From Paramecium pentaurelia (lineage: Eukaryota > Ciliophora > Oligohymenophorea > Peniculida > Parameciidae), in NCBI GenBank assembly GCA_905183005.1, contig CAJJDO010000070.1, positions 5,828 to 69,827 on the forward strand: 64,000 nucleotides of DNA. Reading direction: 5' to 3'. The first letter of the stretch is position 1; every line of letters begins with the position of its first letter. Made by a program: the position numbers and the translations under genes. Below are positions 39,205 to 50,133 of the stretch, piece after piece. The notes under the pieces were generated by a model. That model was not told the DNA's origin. It saw only the letters and a list, made by a program, of their open reading frames with translations, and searched no databases.

Positions 39205-40226
39205 TCAATTGTTTGTTTTTTCTACTTTAATTCTCGAAACTTCAAAAAATTTAGTAGCATTGAATTTCTTTCTGACTGCTTATAAAGAACTTAAATCTGC
39301 AGTTTAAAGTAATGTACATAATTCTTTAGCACAAGGTTTTAATTAATTTTCATTCTATGTTTTATGTGTAGGAGTTCTATAATTATTTAAAATATATTAC
39401 CTTATCTTATTAACTAAAAATATAACTGATTAAGCAATTTAAGATGGTTTATATATAATAAATTTATATTCAACTAAAGCCAATTCCAGTATATATTAAG
39501 CTAACGCTTTATTTTTAGGATCTAAATCAGTTGAGTATTTTTGTAAAAATTAATAAGCAGTAGGATTACAGATATTGAAATTTAAAGCCTATAACATTAA
39601 ACCTTCCATTTCTAAAACATCACTTTTCACATATGCATTATCTGTAATATAAACGAAATCCTTTAATGCAGGAGGATATATCTCTTCATATTTACAAGCA
39701 ATAAACAAGGCTGCCACACCTACTAATTACAATCTCATTCTTGTCACTTAAGCTAAAGCTAAATAACGATCAATTAATGAAATTGTAATGTAAAGAGTTT
39801 CATCCTTCAACTTAAATTTAGCATGGACATCAACTAACCAATCTACAAGAATGGCTCTCATTTTAATGTTGATGTCTGGTTATTGCTCAGGTGTCATATA
39901 TTAATTTATAATATATTTATTCTAAAATTAACTAAAATAATTACTTCCTCCATTAATAAGTGTTGTAAAATTTCATTCGAATATAATTCTACTTTTTATG
40001 GATTTAAATATTCCTTGCTCTTTTCTATTTCTATTTCAATAGGTATTTTTTCTGATTCTCTTTTAAACAATTTATTTTCTTTATCATCCAAACTTGTAGT
40101 AAAGACCTTTGGAATTATCGAAAAAGGTTTTTTATGTTTTTCTACGATCATACCTATTTCCTTGGATTAATGCAGAGTTGAATTTGCTATTTCCTTTCCA
40201 AAACATCTTTAATTTTCGATGATCAT
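39205..40226 (-). CDS. A/B-type mitotic cyclin
   Basis: About 332 aa, with both cyclin folds. The first has the diagnostic MRAILVDWLVDVHAKFKL, TLYITISLIDRYLA, LVGVAALFIACKYEEIYPP and DFVYITDNAY. The second has NICNPTAYQFLQKY, LAQYILELALVEY and PSQIAQSVIFLV. Cyclins of this type activate a CDK for the G2/M or S-phase transition. The basic N-terminus (about 90 residues) shows no RxxL destruction box that I can defend. One 23-nt intron (39922-39944) precedes the cyclin box. It is tandem with the anoctamin gene: the next start lies only 75 bp downstream of this stop. Confidence 0.93.
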
Positions 40227-40767
40227 TCTGTTAATATTAAATAAATTATTATTATCGTTAAAAACTAAACTCCTATATATAAATTAAAGTGAAAAATGAA
40301 TTTCTTAATTATTTTCACTTATCATTTCCATTTTATCACTCTTTTTGTTTTAATCATAAAACAAGAACAATATACAAAGAAAGTTACACATCTTAACTTT
40401 ATTATCATATAATTTTGTATCTTAAATAATCTTTATTATTCTTTCAAAAATATAAGCCATTTATAGTAATATCAATATTTAATTAACATAAATAGACAAT
40501 ATTTTAGAGCTTCAATGATAAAAGTGCATATTTAATCTTATTATATAGATCATTATTATTTATTTTATATTTAATTATTTTTATATAATAGAATTGTTTA
40601 CCAAGAAGTTATTACTTAATTCAATATATTTTAATAATCTAATTAAATGATTCATTAATATTGATAATGATATTAATAATAATGAATTAAAAGTCAAATA
40701 AAAACCAATAAATAACTTAAGAATGAATATATTGAATTATTTATTTATTAAAATTATATTCGAAAAG
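40227..40767. other. Divergent intergenic region, 541 bp
   Basis: AT-rich, between the cyclin start and the NET-like gene start. No gene recognised. Presumed promoters of both neighbours. Confidence 0.6.
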
Positions 40768-41295
40768 ATGTGTGATCATTCTGATTCTTCTGAGTTTTAT
40801 TCCAAGTCTTCTGGATAAGATTATAAGTAAGAGGTGCTTTTAAATTAAGGAAACAAGATCATTAGATATAATAAAATAGTGAAAGTGAAAATGACTCAAT
40901 AAAAAAGAAAGCTAAGTTAAATGATGAAAGTGGATAAATTAAAATATCAAGAAAAGTGAGTGATGATTTAATTAAAATATTTGAAAGATTACCTAATGAT
41001 TAAATTACTAAACTTTTAGATGTAATCAAAGTAAAAAATTCACGTATTACAAAATTCTATTTTTATAGCTGATTTACAAGTATAAGTCAATTTAGAAGAT
41101 TTAATGCCAAAAGAAGATAACTTTGTCTTAGATAGTTAATCAGATTCTTAAAAGGGAAAACAAAGGAAGAGAAGAGAATCAAAAGAAAAAGAATGTAAAT
41201 GTTGTAGATAATTTGTAAAACGTCATCATTGCACACATACAGGTTGTGAAAAACCTTGTTAAATCTAAGAAAAAATGAAGAAAAACAAACAATGA
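40768..41295 (+). CDS. Small NET-domain-like, Cys-rich nuclear protein
   Basis: About 159 aa after removing introns 40827-40849 (23) and 41044-41068 (25). The middle (VSDDLIKIFERLPNDQITKL, then VNLEDLMPKEDNFVL) resembles the NET/extra-terminal domain of BET proteins, in which a helix pair is followed by an acidic strand. The bromodomains usual in BET proteins are absent. The tail is highly basic and then Cys-rich (ECKCCRQFVKRHHCTHTGCE), suggesting metal or nucleic-acid binding. An alternative first intron of 32 nt starting GTG also keeps the frame. Function is inferred only. The gene itself is well supported by frame restoration. Confidence 0.7.
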
Positions 41296-41848
41296 AATTT
41301 TATTAATTTTTATACTATACATCATTTTATTTATATTTAGTCAATTTTAGCATCCTTATTATATTAAAATTATATACCTTCCATATTTCAAATTTATTCT
41401 TTCCTGATCTAAACAGAAATTCAATCTAATAAATATTTATAAGAAATAATACCCTATCAAACTTTTTTTTAGGAATATTTTAATTCTTCCTGTATTCATT
41501 CTAAGCATACTATATAATACTAGATTTAGCTGGCTCTGGCTTAAGATTGGCCCATTTAAGAACTGATCTATAGAATTACAATATTTCTTTCTGAAATTTT
41601 GAGTGCATATGACTATTTTAATAATTATATATATATATATTATTTCAATTATTTAATTTTTTTGATTAAGTGATAGGATATAAATTTAATATTAATTATC
41701 GATTGAAATCTAAAAGAATACACTATATATATTATAACATATACAGAAAGAACTAATTACTAAAATTATAATAGATTCTTTTGAAATCTCTTTAATGGAA
41801 TGATATTCATATAATTATAATTTATTTATTGTTAAGCAAAATAGGAAA
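41296..41848. other. Convergent intergenic region, 553 bp
   Basis: AT-rich. Contains a (TA)n tract near 41626-41640 and a slightly GC-richer patch at 41527-41570. Nothing identifiable. Confidence 0.55.
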
Positions 41849-42266
41849 TCAATTCCATTTAATTTTAGTTAAAAATAATTTTTCTAAAATGATTTTACCT
41901 TCCTTATATTTTTCAGATTACTCATAAGCATGAAGCTTTAATATAGTATTTTATGACTTTACATATTTCCATCCAAGATAAGTTTAACATTTAATGCACA
42001 TTAAGTCTTATGTTGTATGTAAACCAGTTCTTAATTTTTTTTCTTCTGGTTTTCCTGTTAAATAGTTTACACTTTTATTAATATTATAACTTTTTATACC
42101 CTTTTTCAAATAGAAATGCAGTTCCTGACTTTCCTGTAAATTACTAAAACTTAACTCAAGGTATTACTTTAGAAGTCAAGTAATCTTAGTTTGAAAGATG
42201 AACATTGCATTTCTTACATGCATAAATTTTCTTGCCTTCAAGGTATTCGATTATAATTTTTCCCAT
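41849..42266 (-). CDS. Yippee-like zinc-binding protein
   Basis: About 112 aa, the normal Yippee length. The two CxxC pairs are present (YACKKCNVHLS; LMCIKCQTYLGWKY), as are KLRTGLHTTQDL and the closing YEQSEKYKEGKIILEK, all family hallmarks. Yippee proteins form a beta-tent fold around Zn and are found in most eukaryotes. Some are scaffold subunits of CTLH E3 ligases or are linked to cell-cycle structures. Introns: 42144-42167 (24), 42072-42099 (28) and 41936-41962 (27). The last is a multiple of three with no in-frame TGA, so its retention would insert nine residues without a stop. It shares a 34-bp divergent spacer with the RAB5IF-like gene. Confidence 0.93.
41936..41962 (-). other. 27-nt stop-free intron in the Yippee gene
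   Basis: GTAAAG...ATTAAAG. Length is divisible by three and it contains no in-frame TGA. Family alignment (GWKY...HAYEQSEKY) requires its removal. Confidence 0.75.
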
Positions 42267-42300
42267 ATTATATTTATTTTTAATAAATTTATATTATTGA

Positions 42301-42668
42301 ATGCCTTAAAAAAAGGAAGGATTCTAATCTATAGGTGAGTTTTTGAGATTTTCATTATCCACAGATGATTAAGCAACTCCAGATCAAATCAAAACAGCAC
42401 TTTTTTTTGTTAGATAAATAGTTTCAGTCCTTCTAGGATTAACAGCAGGGTTTTTACATTTATAAGGCATTTTGACAATTTTGGGATTTCTGTTTTTATC
42501 AATGGGATTTTCATATTATTATGTCTTCAAATATAAATAAGTACAAATTAGCATTATAATTAGATTGATGAAGATAAAATAGAGAATACAGAAATATACA
42601 CAGAAGGATTAGGAGCATCAATTGGAGAATTTTTATTATGTTGGACCTTAATTCATACTGTGGCTTGA
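42301..42668 (+). CDS. RAB5IF/EMC6-family small membrane protein
   Basis: About 114 aa. Two or three membrane helices (IVSVLLGLTAGFLHLQGILT; ILGFLFLSMGFSYYYVF; FLLCWTLIHTVA) and a KYKQIDEDKIENTEIYTEGL segment match the RAB5-interacting-factor/OPTI branch of the RAB5IF/EMC6 family. These act in ER membrane protein insertion (the multipass translocon) or respiratory complex assembly. One 23-nt intron (42541-42563) is removed. The start at 42301 is the first ATG and lies 34 bp from the divergent Yippee start. Confidence 0.82.
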
Positions 42669-42766
42669 ATATTATGAAATGTTACATATAAAATTATAGT
42701 ATATATGAATATTATCATATACACGAGAATTTAATATTGTGTAAAAACTAAAAAAAATTGAATAAA

Positions 42767-43758
42767 TCAAAATTAATGTCTGCAAACAGGACATTGTTTT
42801 TTGACTTTGAGCCAAACAATTAGACAACTCTCATGAAATTTGTGGGAACAAAGAGTCAATACAATTGGATCCTAAGGATTTAGTTAAATTTATAAGGGAT
42901 TAGTTATTTCTATACCTTAAAGACAAATAGCACATTCAAGGTTATTATTAATACCCTAATCATCAAAATTTGAATAAATATTTTGTTCCCTTATTTCATT
43001 AGTGAATTCTTCAACTTAAGATTTAGTCTAATATAGTTATGGTTTCACATGAAACTAATAAAGTATGATGCATTATTGAATGCAAATGAAAATAGCAACA
43101 CTTATACAAATTCCCAAGTTATCTTGAAGTTTAAAGATATTGATTGGGCAACCTCGATAATAAGAGAAAAAAATCAATATACAATAATCCTCTAGAAAGC
43201 AGAAATAAGTGATATTAGGCATTTAATTGTGTTGATGACATTTAATGATTTATGGTATTTTGTAAATGCATAATAGTTGATACATAAGATCCGATAGAAT
43301 TGGAATTGTGAACCATTAAATAGTTATTAGTAAAGCACATCCAAACATCATAAAAACTTAAATTCCTAAGAACTCTACTATAGGGTAATCTTCTCTGAGG
43401 ATATGATTCTCATATCTATATATTTTCAATAACCATCTATAATCAGTCAACATTAATGTCAGAGCATAAAGACATATCGATATCAATAAGAATAGGTTGA
43501 ATTTACCTATTTCTTAAATATTATCTATGTGTTTAAAGAACAATGTGCAATGAAGAAGTAGAAAATTGAATTACATTTGTATTTTCATTAGAGTAGCCAA
43601 AGTTGATTCCTATCATAATATCATAATCACATATTTACGGTTTCATAATGTGAAGTTGGCATCTGATTAACTTTATAACGATGTACACCTGAACAAAAAG
43701 CTTTGAATATTGTTAATGCTGTGAAGATTGTCAAATAATCGATTGCATCATTTTACAT
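42767..43758 (-). CDS. Multi-pass membrane RING-H2 E3 ubiquitin ligase
   Basis: About 320 aa. At least five hydrophobic helices come first (LTIFTALTIFKAFC; FNLFLLISICLYALTLM; VFMMFGCALLITIQWF; and others). The C-terminal RING-H2 finger follows: ECAICLQG, CSHKFHESCLIVWL and QCPVCRH, ending four codons before TGA. Such proteins ubiquitinate membrane or ER/endosomal substrates. One 29-nt intron (43610-43638) is removed. The start at 43758 gives a 177-bp spacer to the divergent ribosomal protein gene. Confidence 0.88.
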
Positions 43759-43935
43759 TTTTAATTATTTATTTAATCATTATAAATAATAATCTCTATG
43801 TGCCCTTGATGCCTCTTCTTTTATTGCTAAGTTCTTTGCATTTCTTAATAATCACTGCTTCATATTTATTTTGATTTATATATTCAATCATGGCATTAAT
43901 CATATATTAAAATCTTTTTTTTAAAATTTAATACA

Positions 43936-44408
43936 ATGGTTAGCAGATTGAGAAAGTGTAGAAAAATGAGAGGACATGTATGTCATGGATACGGTAGAGT
44001 TGGTAAACACAGAAAACATCCAAGTGGTAGAGGTGTTTCAGGAGGTTTAACACATCATAGAATCAATTTCAATAAATACCATCCAGGATATTTCCAAAAA
44101 GTACCCATCTACTTCTATTCCTACTATAGACCGGTATGAGACATTTCCATTTGAAAAAAAATACACTTCATAGACCTGTTGTGAATATTGATAAATTATG
44201 GTCACTTGTCACAGATGAAACCAGAGAAAAATATTCTAAATCAAAGGACAAAGCTGCTGTTATTGATGTCACCAAAGCTGGTTATTTCAAAGTCCTTGGA
44301 AAAGGTAGACTTCCCAATTAACCAGTTGTTGTTAAAGCTAAATTCTTTAGCAAAACTGCAGAGAGAAGAATCAAAGCAGTAGGAGGAGCATGTATACTCG
44401 TAGCTTGA
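43936..44408 (+). CDS. 60S ribosomal protein uL15 (RPL27A)
   Basis: About 147 aa, full length and collinear with eukaryotic RPL27A: MVSRLRKCRKMRGHVCHGYG, KHPSGRGVSGGLTHHRINF, KYHPGYF, TGMRHFHLKKN, VNIDKLWSLV, GYFKVLGKGRLP and the terminal VGGACILVA. One 29-nt intron (44101-44129) is removed, restoring GYFQKTGMRHFH. It binds 28S rRNA in the large subunit. Codon use is more biased and GC-richer than in neighbours, as expected of a highly expressed gene. Confidence 0.97.
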
Positions 44409-44593
44409 TACATTACACATTACATCATTATAAATTACAAATATTCAATTTTTGCAAAGCTTTACTATTTAAATATGTTTTATAATCAAATCAAAGTTGC
44501 TACTACTTTATTTAATTATATTTTTATTTTATTAAATTTTTCACTATTTTAAATGAATATATATATTATAAAAAGATATAATTAAATAAATTT

Positions 44594-44934
44594 ATGATAA
44601 AATTACCAGAAAATATTTAAACACTCAAGACTTCTAAAGATAAACAATTTAAAGGTAATTTGTGTTTTATTATTTAGTTCTTATAACATATTGTGGTGGA
44701 TGAGGATATTGGTCACAATACAACTTGGCCTAATAATATATTAAATCATTATATCCTTAAGCCGAAGTGACAGGTAAGTCCTAAGATAAAGTAACAGGTG
44801 AAATGGAAATAACTGTAACTAGAAATGATGCTAAATCTGAAAAAATTCATTCTAAATTAGGTGGAGATGGACCATTTGGATCATAATCAGCAGAAAAGGC
44901 AATGAAAAAGTTAGTCAATTTTATTGAAAATTGA
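44594..44934 (+). CDS. Selenoprotein W (Rdx family), TGA read as selenocysteine
   Basis: About 105 aa of thioredoxin-like Rdx fold. The redox motif is CGG-TGA-GYW, with TGA at 44701-44703 exactly where selenoprotein W has Sec in CxxU. Family-typical sequence continues past it (SQYNLAQQYIKSLYPQAEVT; EKIHSKLGGDGPFGSQ) to a second TGA at 44932. TGA is also the only stop in this code, so decoding must depend on context. A SECIS-like hairpin sits 41-86 bases after the stop (44975-45020). One 23-nt intron (44655-44677) is removed. SelW proteins are small cytosolic antioxidants that interact with glutathione and 14-3-3 proteins. Confidence 0.9.
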
Positions 44935-44974
44935 GAAAAAACATAACTATATCAATTAAATCATTTTAAGACCA

Positions 44975-45020
44975 AGAATGAAGAGTTCTTCTTAAATAAA
45001 ATAGTTGAATTCTGATTAAT
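44975..45020 (+). promoter_or_regulatory. SECIS-like element in the selenoprotein W 3' UTR
   Basis: The order is ATGA (44978-44981), an 11-nt stem strand AGAGTTCTTCT, an A-rich apical loop TAAATAAAAT, the pairing strand AGTTGAATTCT, then GAT (45014-45016). Nine of 11 positions pair (one G-U), with two U-U mismatches. The ATGA/GA ends give the non-Watson-Crick quartet of eukaryotic SECIS elements, and the AA in the loop is also present. It would recruit SBP2-type factors to recode the upstream TGA. Confidence 0.8.
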
Positions 45021-45076
45021 AAAAATTGGATCATAAAATGATTATAAATCTGATATAAAATATTATTAATAAAATA

Positions 45077-46333
45077 TCATTAATATTCTTCTTCTTCTTC
45101 TTCTTAATTCTAATTTAATTTTTCTACCTCCTATTTATTTTATATTTCTTATATTAATTATTCTTTATTTTATTCTTACTCTTATGATTTTTATCTATTT
45201 TGCTTAATTGATTAAGTACTTACTTAATTTTAAATTACTTCACTTTAATTAATTTGAAATTTAGATTTCTTTTCAACTATGCCTTTTGGATCACAATAAT
45301 TCAATATCTAATGCAAATCTGATTTACTATTTTTTACACTTTTGGATTAAAATAGCCTTTCAACTTATTGTTATTACTCTATAAAAGATGGTTTACAAAG
45401 AGAAGGTAAAGAAAATTAGTATTCTTTCATAAGAGATTCGTTATTATTTTTGCTTTTATTAATTGATTCACTCATTTTATTCTTGAGCATTGTTGGCAAC
45501 TAAGCATAAGGACTATTTAATGGTTATTTTAATAATTTAGATGAACTATATGATTTGAAATAAGTAGGGATTGATACAGATGCATTATTTGTATAATCCT
45601 TAATACTTAAACTCATAGCAGTTTTTAGATCATACTTTAAAGAATTCTCAAACTATTATGAACTTTTTAATTTACTTAATTAATTATATACTAATTTACC
45701 TCATCAATTATTATTCTTCATTAGACAATTAATCACAATGTTATTATTATTCTAACATTCTTTAAGCTAGTTATTCTTTAAATTCTTTTTCTTCTAATCT
45801 TATTTTATCAATTTTATCTATTTCTCTTTATTTTAGGTTGAGTTTTAAATTGAATTCCCATTCTGATATCTAATAAATATTTGTATTAAATACTTTTGCA
45901 TATTGTTATTGTTTCTAAAATAATTATTGATCTCTTTTCTTTTAATTTATAAGCATTTCTAAATCCAATTTTTATTTCATCTATTAAGTTTGAAGATACT
46001 TCTCTTCCAACATATTCTATTTATTTTGTCTTAATTCTTCATTCAATAAAGCTTTATTTCTTTGAACCATATATTAGACTCCATCATTATTTACATCACT
46101 ACTTTGTAGCATTTATTTCAACTAAATCCTTTTAGCAATGAGGTTACCTTCATTTAGTCATAAAACTTTTATTTTTTAGAGTAGACTATCTTATCTACTT
46201 TTGTCTTTAAGATATTATTATTTGCTTATTGCAAATTCAATTACTATTTCAATTAGTTTATTCTGTTTTCTAAGGCAGAGAGTTCTTAATTTTTCTAATT
46301 CAGTTGTGTTATATGTTAAGAAACTGTTTCCAT
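45077..46333 (-). CDS. Coiled-coil protein of unknown function
   Basis: About 401 aa. Residues 1-230 are long heptad-rich coiled coil (QLNQKNQELSALENRINQLK; KIRLEEKEFKEQLAQRMLEQ). The second half is Ser/Asn/Gln-rich, and the C-terminus is a Glu run (EEEEEEYQ). Two introns, 46122-46147 (26) and 45675-45699 (25), are needed to keep one frame, and the spliced length is a multiple of three. No family recognised. Possibly cytoskeletal or ciliary. Its start codon is only 17 bp from that of the divergent PH-domain gene. Confidence 0.75.
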
Positions 46334-46350
46334 GTGAATAAATTATAATA

Positions 46351-47917
46351 ATGAATGATAATTTATCCAAAGCATTACAATTAAACGGAGTACTATAGAA
46401 ACGTAGTCCCAGTATGATAAAGGGGTATCAGAAACGTTACTTCTCTGTCAGAAATGAAGGATAGTATCTTATATATTGGAAGAAGAAGCCCCTTTCTTCT
46501 AAAGATAAGCCCCAAGGTACTCGCATGCAGGAAATTAAGGTGTCCTTAGTTTGACTTCCATTTCCACAGTTGCCAATGTTAAGGGATCCGATACAGAATT
46601 CATTTTGGTAGTGGGCGATCGTTAGTTCTAATTAAAAGCAGAGACTGCTTCACAACGTGAATTTTGGGTTGAAAGCATATTGCATTTGAAGGAATATCGT
46701 TAAAAATTAGAAGGAGATAATGAACCTGTTCAATAAAAGGTTAAATGGGATGAGTTGGACAAAGAGACTATCACAAAAATAAAATTAGAAGTAGAGAAAG
46801 ATCATTTAGAGAAATTCTCAAATAAGATTGACATTAAAAATGATGAAGTTATGAAATGTAAAGGAATATATCCATATCTCATAAAATTTGATGCAAAAAC
46901 ATAAGACTAATTCATAATTTGTGGATTTTTAATGAAAAAAGGCAAAAATACTACATTCACAAGAGCAAAGAAAAGATGGTTTATTATGATGTCATCTGTT
47001 TGTATTACAGGATAGGAAACAGATAAAGTAGGTCCTACTTAAGCAGACATACCTGATACTTTTCAATTAGATACTATTTATTATTTTGCATATGATGACA
47101 GAGGTGATAAAAGTAATTTTATTGCAAGAATTCCTGTTTCTGAAATTGAGAATATAGAATAGATAGATAAAACATCTGGATAATTACCTTATGGATTAAG
47201 TTTTGAATATAATGATAGAGTTTATTAATTCTTTTCAGAATAACTTACAGATATCTAAAAATGGATTTTAGCTATTTAATGTGTTAAAAAGAAACCAAAA
47301 ACTGGATTAAAGAATTCATAACAATTAGAAAAGAAAGAAGAAATTATTTTCGAAGGACCACTTCAAAAATAATCAAGTAAAATTATTAAAGGACCTTTAT
47401 CTTGGATCAATGTTAATGCTTAGTTAAAAAAGAATTCTCTTAGTTGGACAGCTAAAGATGATTCTTAAGGAAATTAATATGTCTTGTTGATTTACATTAA
47501 ATAGGTAATTGGTAAGAGTAAATCATTTTAAGTAACTTATAATTCATTTATTAGATCTTCACAAATGATGATCAAGAATTTAAGTTTAAAGCATAAACAC
47601 CTGAATTAAAAGATTAATGGGTCAAGATCATAAAAGAATAAGTTGATGCTTTAAAAGGAAGTATATAGAATTTAGAAGAAATATTGGAATTACCACCAGA
47701 AGAAGCCACCAAGATAGATTATAATGAATAAATTAAAGATGAGGATCTATATGATTAGGAAACAATAACTGAAAAATTTTACAATAAAATGACTCTTCAA
47801 ATAGAGAAAAGTAAATAGGAAGAAAAACTTAAGAGTAAATCATTCATGTCTAAACTCCTTTGCTGTTTTGGTGGTGGTGAAAGTGAATATGATTATGTAA
47901 AAGATAGAGGATTTTGA
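46351..47917 (+). CDS. Triple pleckstrin-homology (PH) domain protein
   Basis: About 506 aa with three PH-like folds. The first is at about residues 10-120 (LQKRSPSMIKGYQKRYFSVR, ending REFWVESILHLKEY). The second is at about 165-300 (FLMKKGKNTTFTRAKKRWFI, ending QKWILAIQCVKKK). The third is at about 320-410 (FEGPLQKQSSKIIKGPLSWI, ending LKDQWVKIIKEQV). The C-terminus has a Cys pair and glycines (KLLCCFGGG), a possible lipidation or membrane site. Introns: 46517-46539 (23) and 47532-47554 (23). Likely binds phosphoinositides at membranes. No catalytic domain is visible. If the second Met (46413) were the true start, the first PH strand would be lost, so 46351 is preferred. Confidence 0.87.
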
Positions 47918-48184
47918 GAATATTCAATAATCTTTAATAAAATATTATTTATTAGAATATCTTATTTTAATAGAGAGAAATAATAACAATATTAATTTCA
48001 TATAAATATTATTAGTTAATTAAGAAAATAAATAAATTAAATTTCAAGTCAATTTTGGAAAATAAGATTCATTCTAAAGACAGTTCAATTCCTTAATCCT
48101 GAAATTGAAAAAACTAAATAGTAAAATATTAAAAAGTGAAGGGAGAACACTTAACCTCAATAACATATTGCAACTATAAAATCT

Positions 48185-48841
48185 ATGCTATTGTAAACAA
48201 AGTTTTTATAATAAAATACTCTATCTAGAAAGACGACTATGTATTCAATCAAGGATTTTAATAAATAAAATATATGTAAATAGGAAAGTATAAAGTAAAA
48301 TAATCAAGATGTTTCAGAAATTAATTATATATCAAACAATATCAAAATTTCTAATATCATAAAAATAATAATAAGAATCATACAAACAAATAAAATAATC
48401 TAAGATAATAATAGTTTCAATCAATTTTATAGCAATTCTAATCTTTATAAAATTTCTATTAGTCACCAAGTTAAGCAAGAATTCTAATGGAAGTTTCTTT
48501 CAGCAATAATTACTAGAAAGGATTTATCAATATCTTTTGTAAATTAAAAAGCTTTAAATAAAATAATTGTGAGAATATTTTCTTCTAGATCAGAAAAGTG
48601 TTTAAATTTGAATGGTTTTTATTTATATATTTTTTGGTAACTAAATTAAGAAAATTTTTATTTTTTTATTATTTTGATTATCGTTATCATTATTAATTTT
48701 TCAAAAAAAAACAATATATGTTAAAATAAATAAAACTTAGCAAATCAGAATCAAATGACTCTGTTAGTCAATCCTTTTTAGCTAATGTTGAAAAGTATAA
48801 ATGTAACTTTAGATTTCTATAACTTTAGAAAGTAAAACTGA
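48185..48841 (+). CDS. Possible ORF of unknown function
   Basis: A 219-codon frame without intron. It is rich in Ile, Asn, Gln and Lys, with hydrophobic low-complexity patches, and overlaps the first 41 bases of the kinase gene in another frame. No family recognised. In this composition such a frame could be chance, and the 880-bp gap may simply be the kinase's upstream region. The rest of 47918-48184 shows nothing. Confidence 0.22.
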
Positions 48842-50100
48842 TGCCATTAACATTTATGATTTAAATAGTATTAAATTGCAAGCAGATGTTATTCTCAAAA
48901 ATATAGAAAATTAAATTAATAGTATATTTCATATATTAAATAGAATGTTCTTAATGGAAATCATAAAAAGAATAACATTTTTCATTGAATACTACTTAAA
49001 CTACTGGAAATTAATAATAAGAAAGACATTGGAGCTCTTCTATTAACAAAAAAATTCAATAGTCAAGACCTTTTTCTGCATTATCAGGAATTGCCCCAAG
49101 AATTAAAAGAGTTGAAGATAGTAAGGTAAAAGATAAAATAGAATCTTAATAATAAATAATTGAAAAGTGTATTTAACCCTAAAAATAACCAAAAACAACT
49201 TTAGATTTAAATTAGTTATGCAATCAAGAGTTACTTATGGGAAATTTCAAATTGGAAACAATACTTGGATCTGGATCATTTGCAATGGTTAGAATGGGTG
49301 TTGATAAAAATACAAAAGAGAAATATGCTATTAAAATTTATGAAAAAATAAAATTGAATGATTCTTAAAAGATGAATAATGTAAAAAGAGAAATATCTAT
49401 ATTGAAAAGAATTGAACATCAAAATATAATTAAATTATATTGGGCAATAGAAGATAAAAAATCAGTACTTTATTATAATATAAGATAAATTTAGTCATGG
49501 AATATATTTCCTCATAATCTTTGGCTTCGTACATAAAGTCAAAGCCAAATAGAATCTTACCAGAAAAGGAATGTTTAACTTTATTCTATTAAATTGCTAT
49601 GGCTATAAAATATTTACATGATCTAAACATAAGTCATAGGGATATAAAATTAGATAATGTGTTAATGTTAAAAACAAATGTTATTAAATTGATAGATTTT
49701 GGTTTTGCTATTTGCATGCCTCAGAATTAAAAAACTAATGTATTTTGTGGCACACCTCATTATATGTCTCCAGAAATCATAGCAAAAGTAATTTACTAAT
49801 TTATATAATGAGATTCCTCATCATCCTTTTAGTTCAGACATTTGGTCATTAGGAATTTTGTTATCTAAAATGCTAACAGGAGAATATCCTTTTAAAGGAT
49901 AAAATGATAAAGATTTATATCGTTAGATTTAATGTTAAAAATTAAAAACTAGTTAAGATAAAAAAATTAATGAAAATATAATGAGAATTATAAATGGATG
50001 TTTAGAAAAGAATATTTAAAATAGATGGAATATCGATTAAATTATTAATGATCCAGTGTTTCATAATGATATATTAATACCATCAATAAAAAGTTTTTGA
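48801..50100 (+). CDS. CAMK/AMPK-like serine/threonine protein kinase
   Basis: About 410 aa. After about 145 variable residues comes a complete kinase domain: FKLETILGSGSFAMVRMG, YAIKIYEK (catalytic Lys), HQNIIKLYWAIED, INLVMEYISS, HRDIKLDNVLM, LIDFGFAICM, CGTPHYMSPEI and SSDIWSLGILLSKMLTGEYP. All catalytic residues are present. It ends shortly after helix I without a UBA or regulatory tail. Introns: 48922-48943 (22), 49465-49484 (20) and 49788-49812 (25, ends TGAG). The N-terminal start at 48801 is less certain than the domain. Expanded kinase families of this kind are typical of Paramecium. Substrate unknown. Confidence 0.88.
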
Positions 50101-50133
50101 ATTAATGAATACAAATTATATAATTAAATTAAG

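Noticed and set aside
43800..43890. Possible upstream coding segment (minus) before the RING-H2 gene
   Set aside because: It does not join the RING-H2 frame by a normal intron, and an in-frame ATG exists at 43758.
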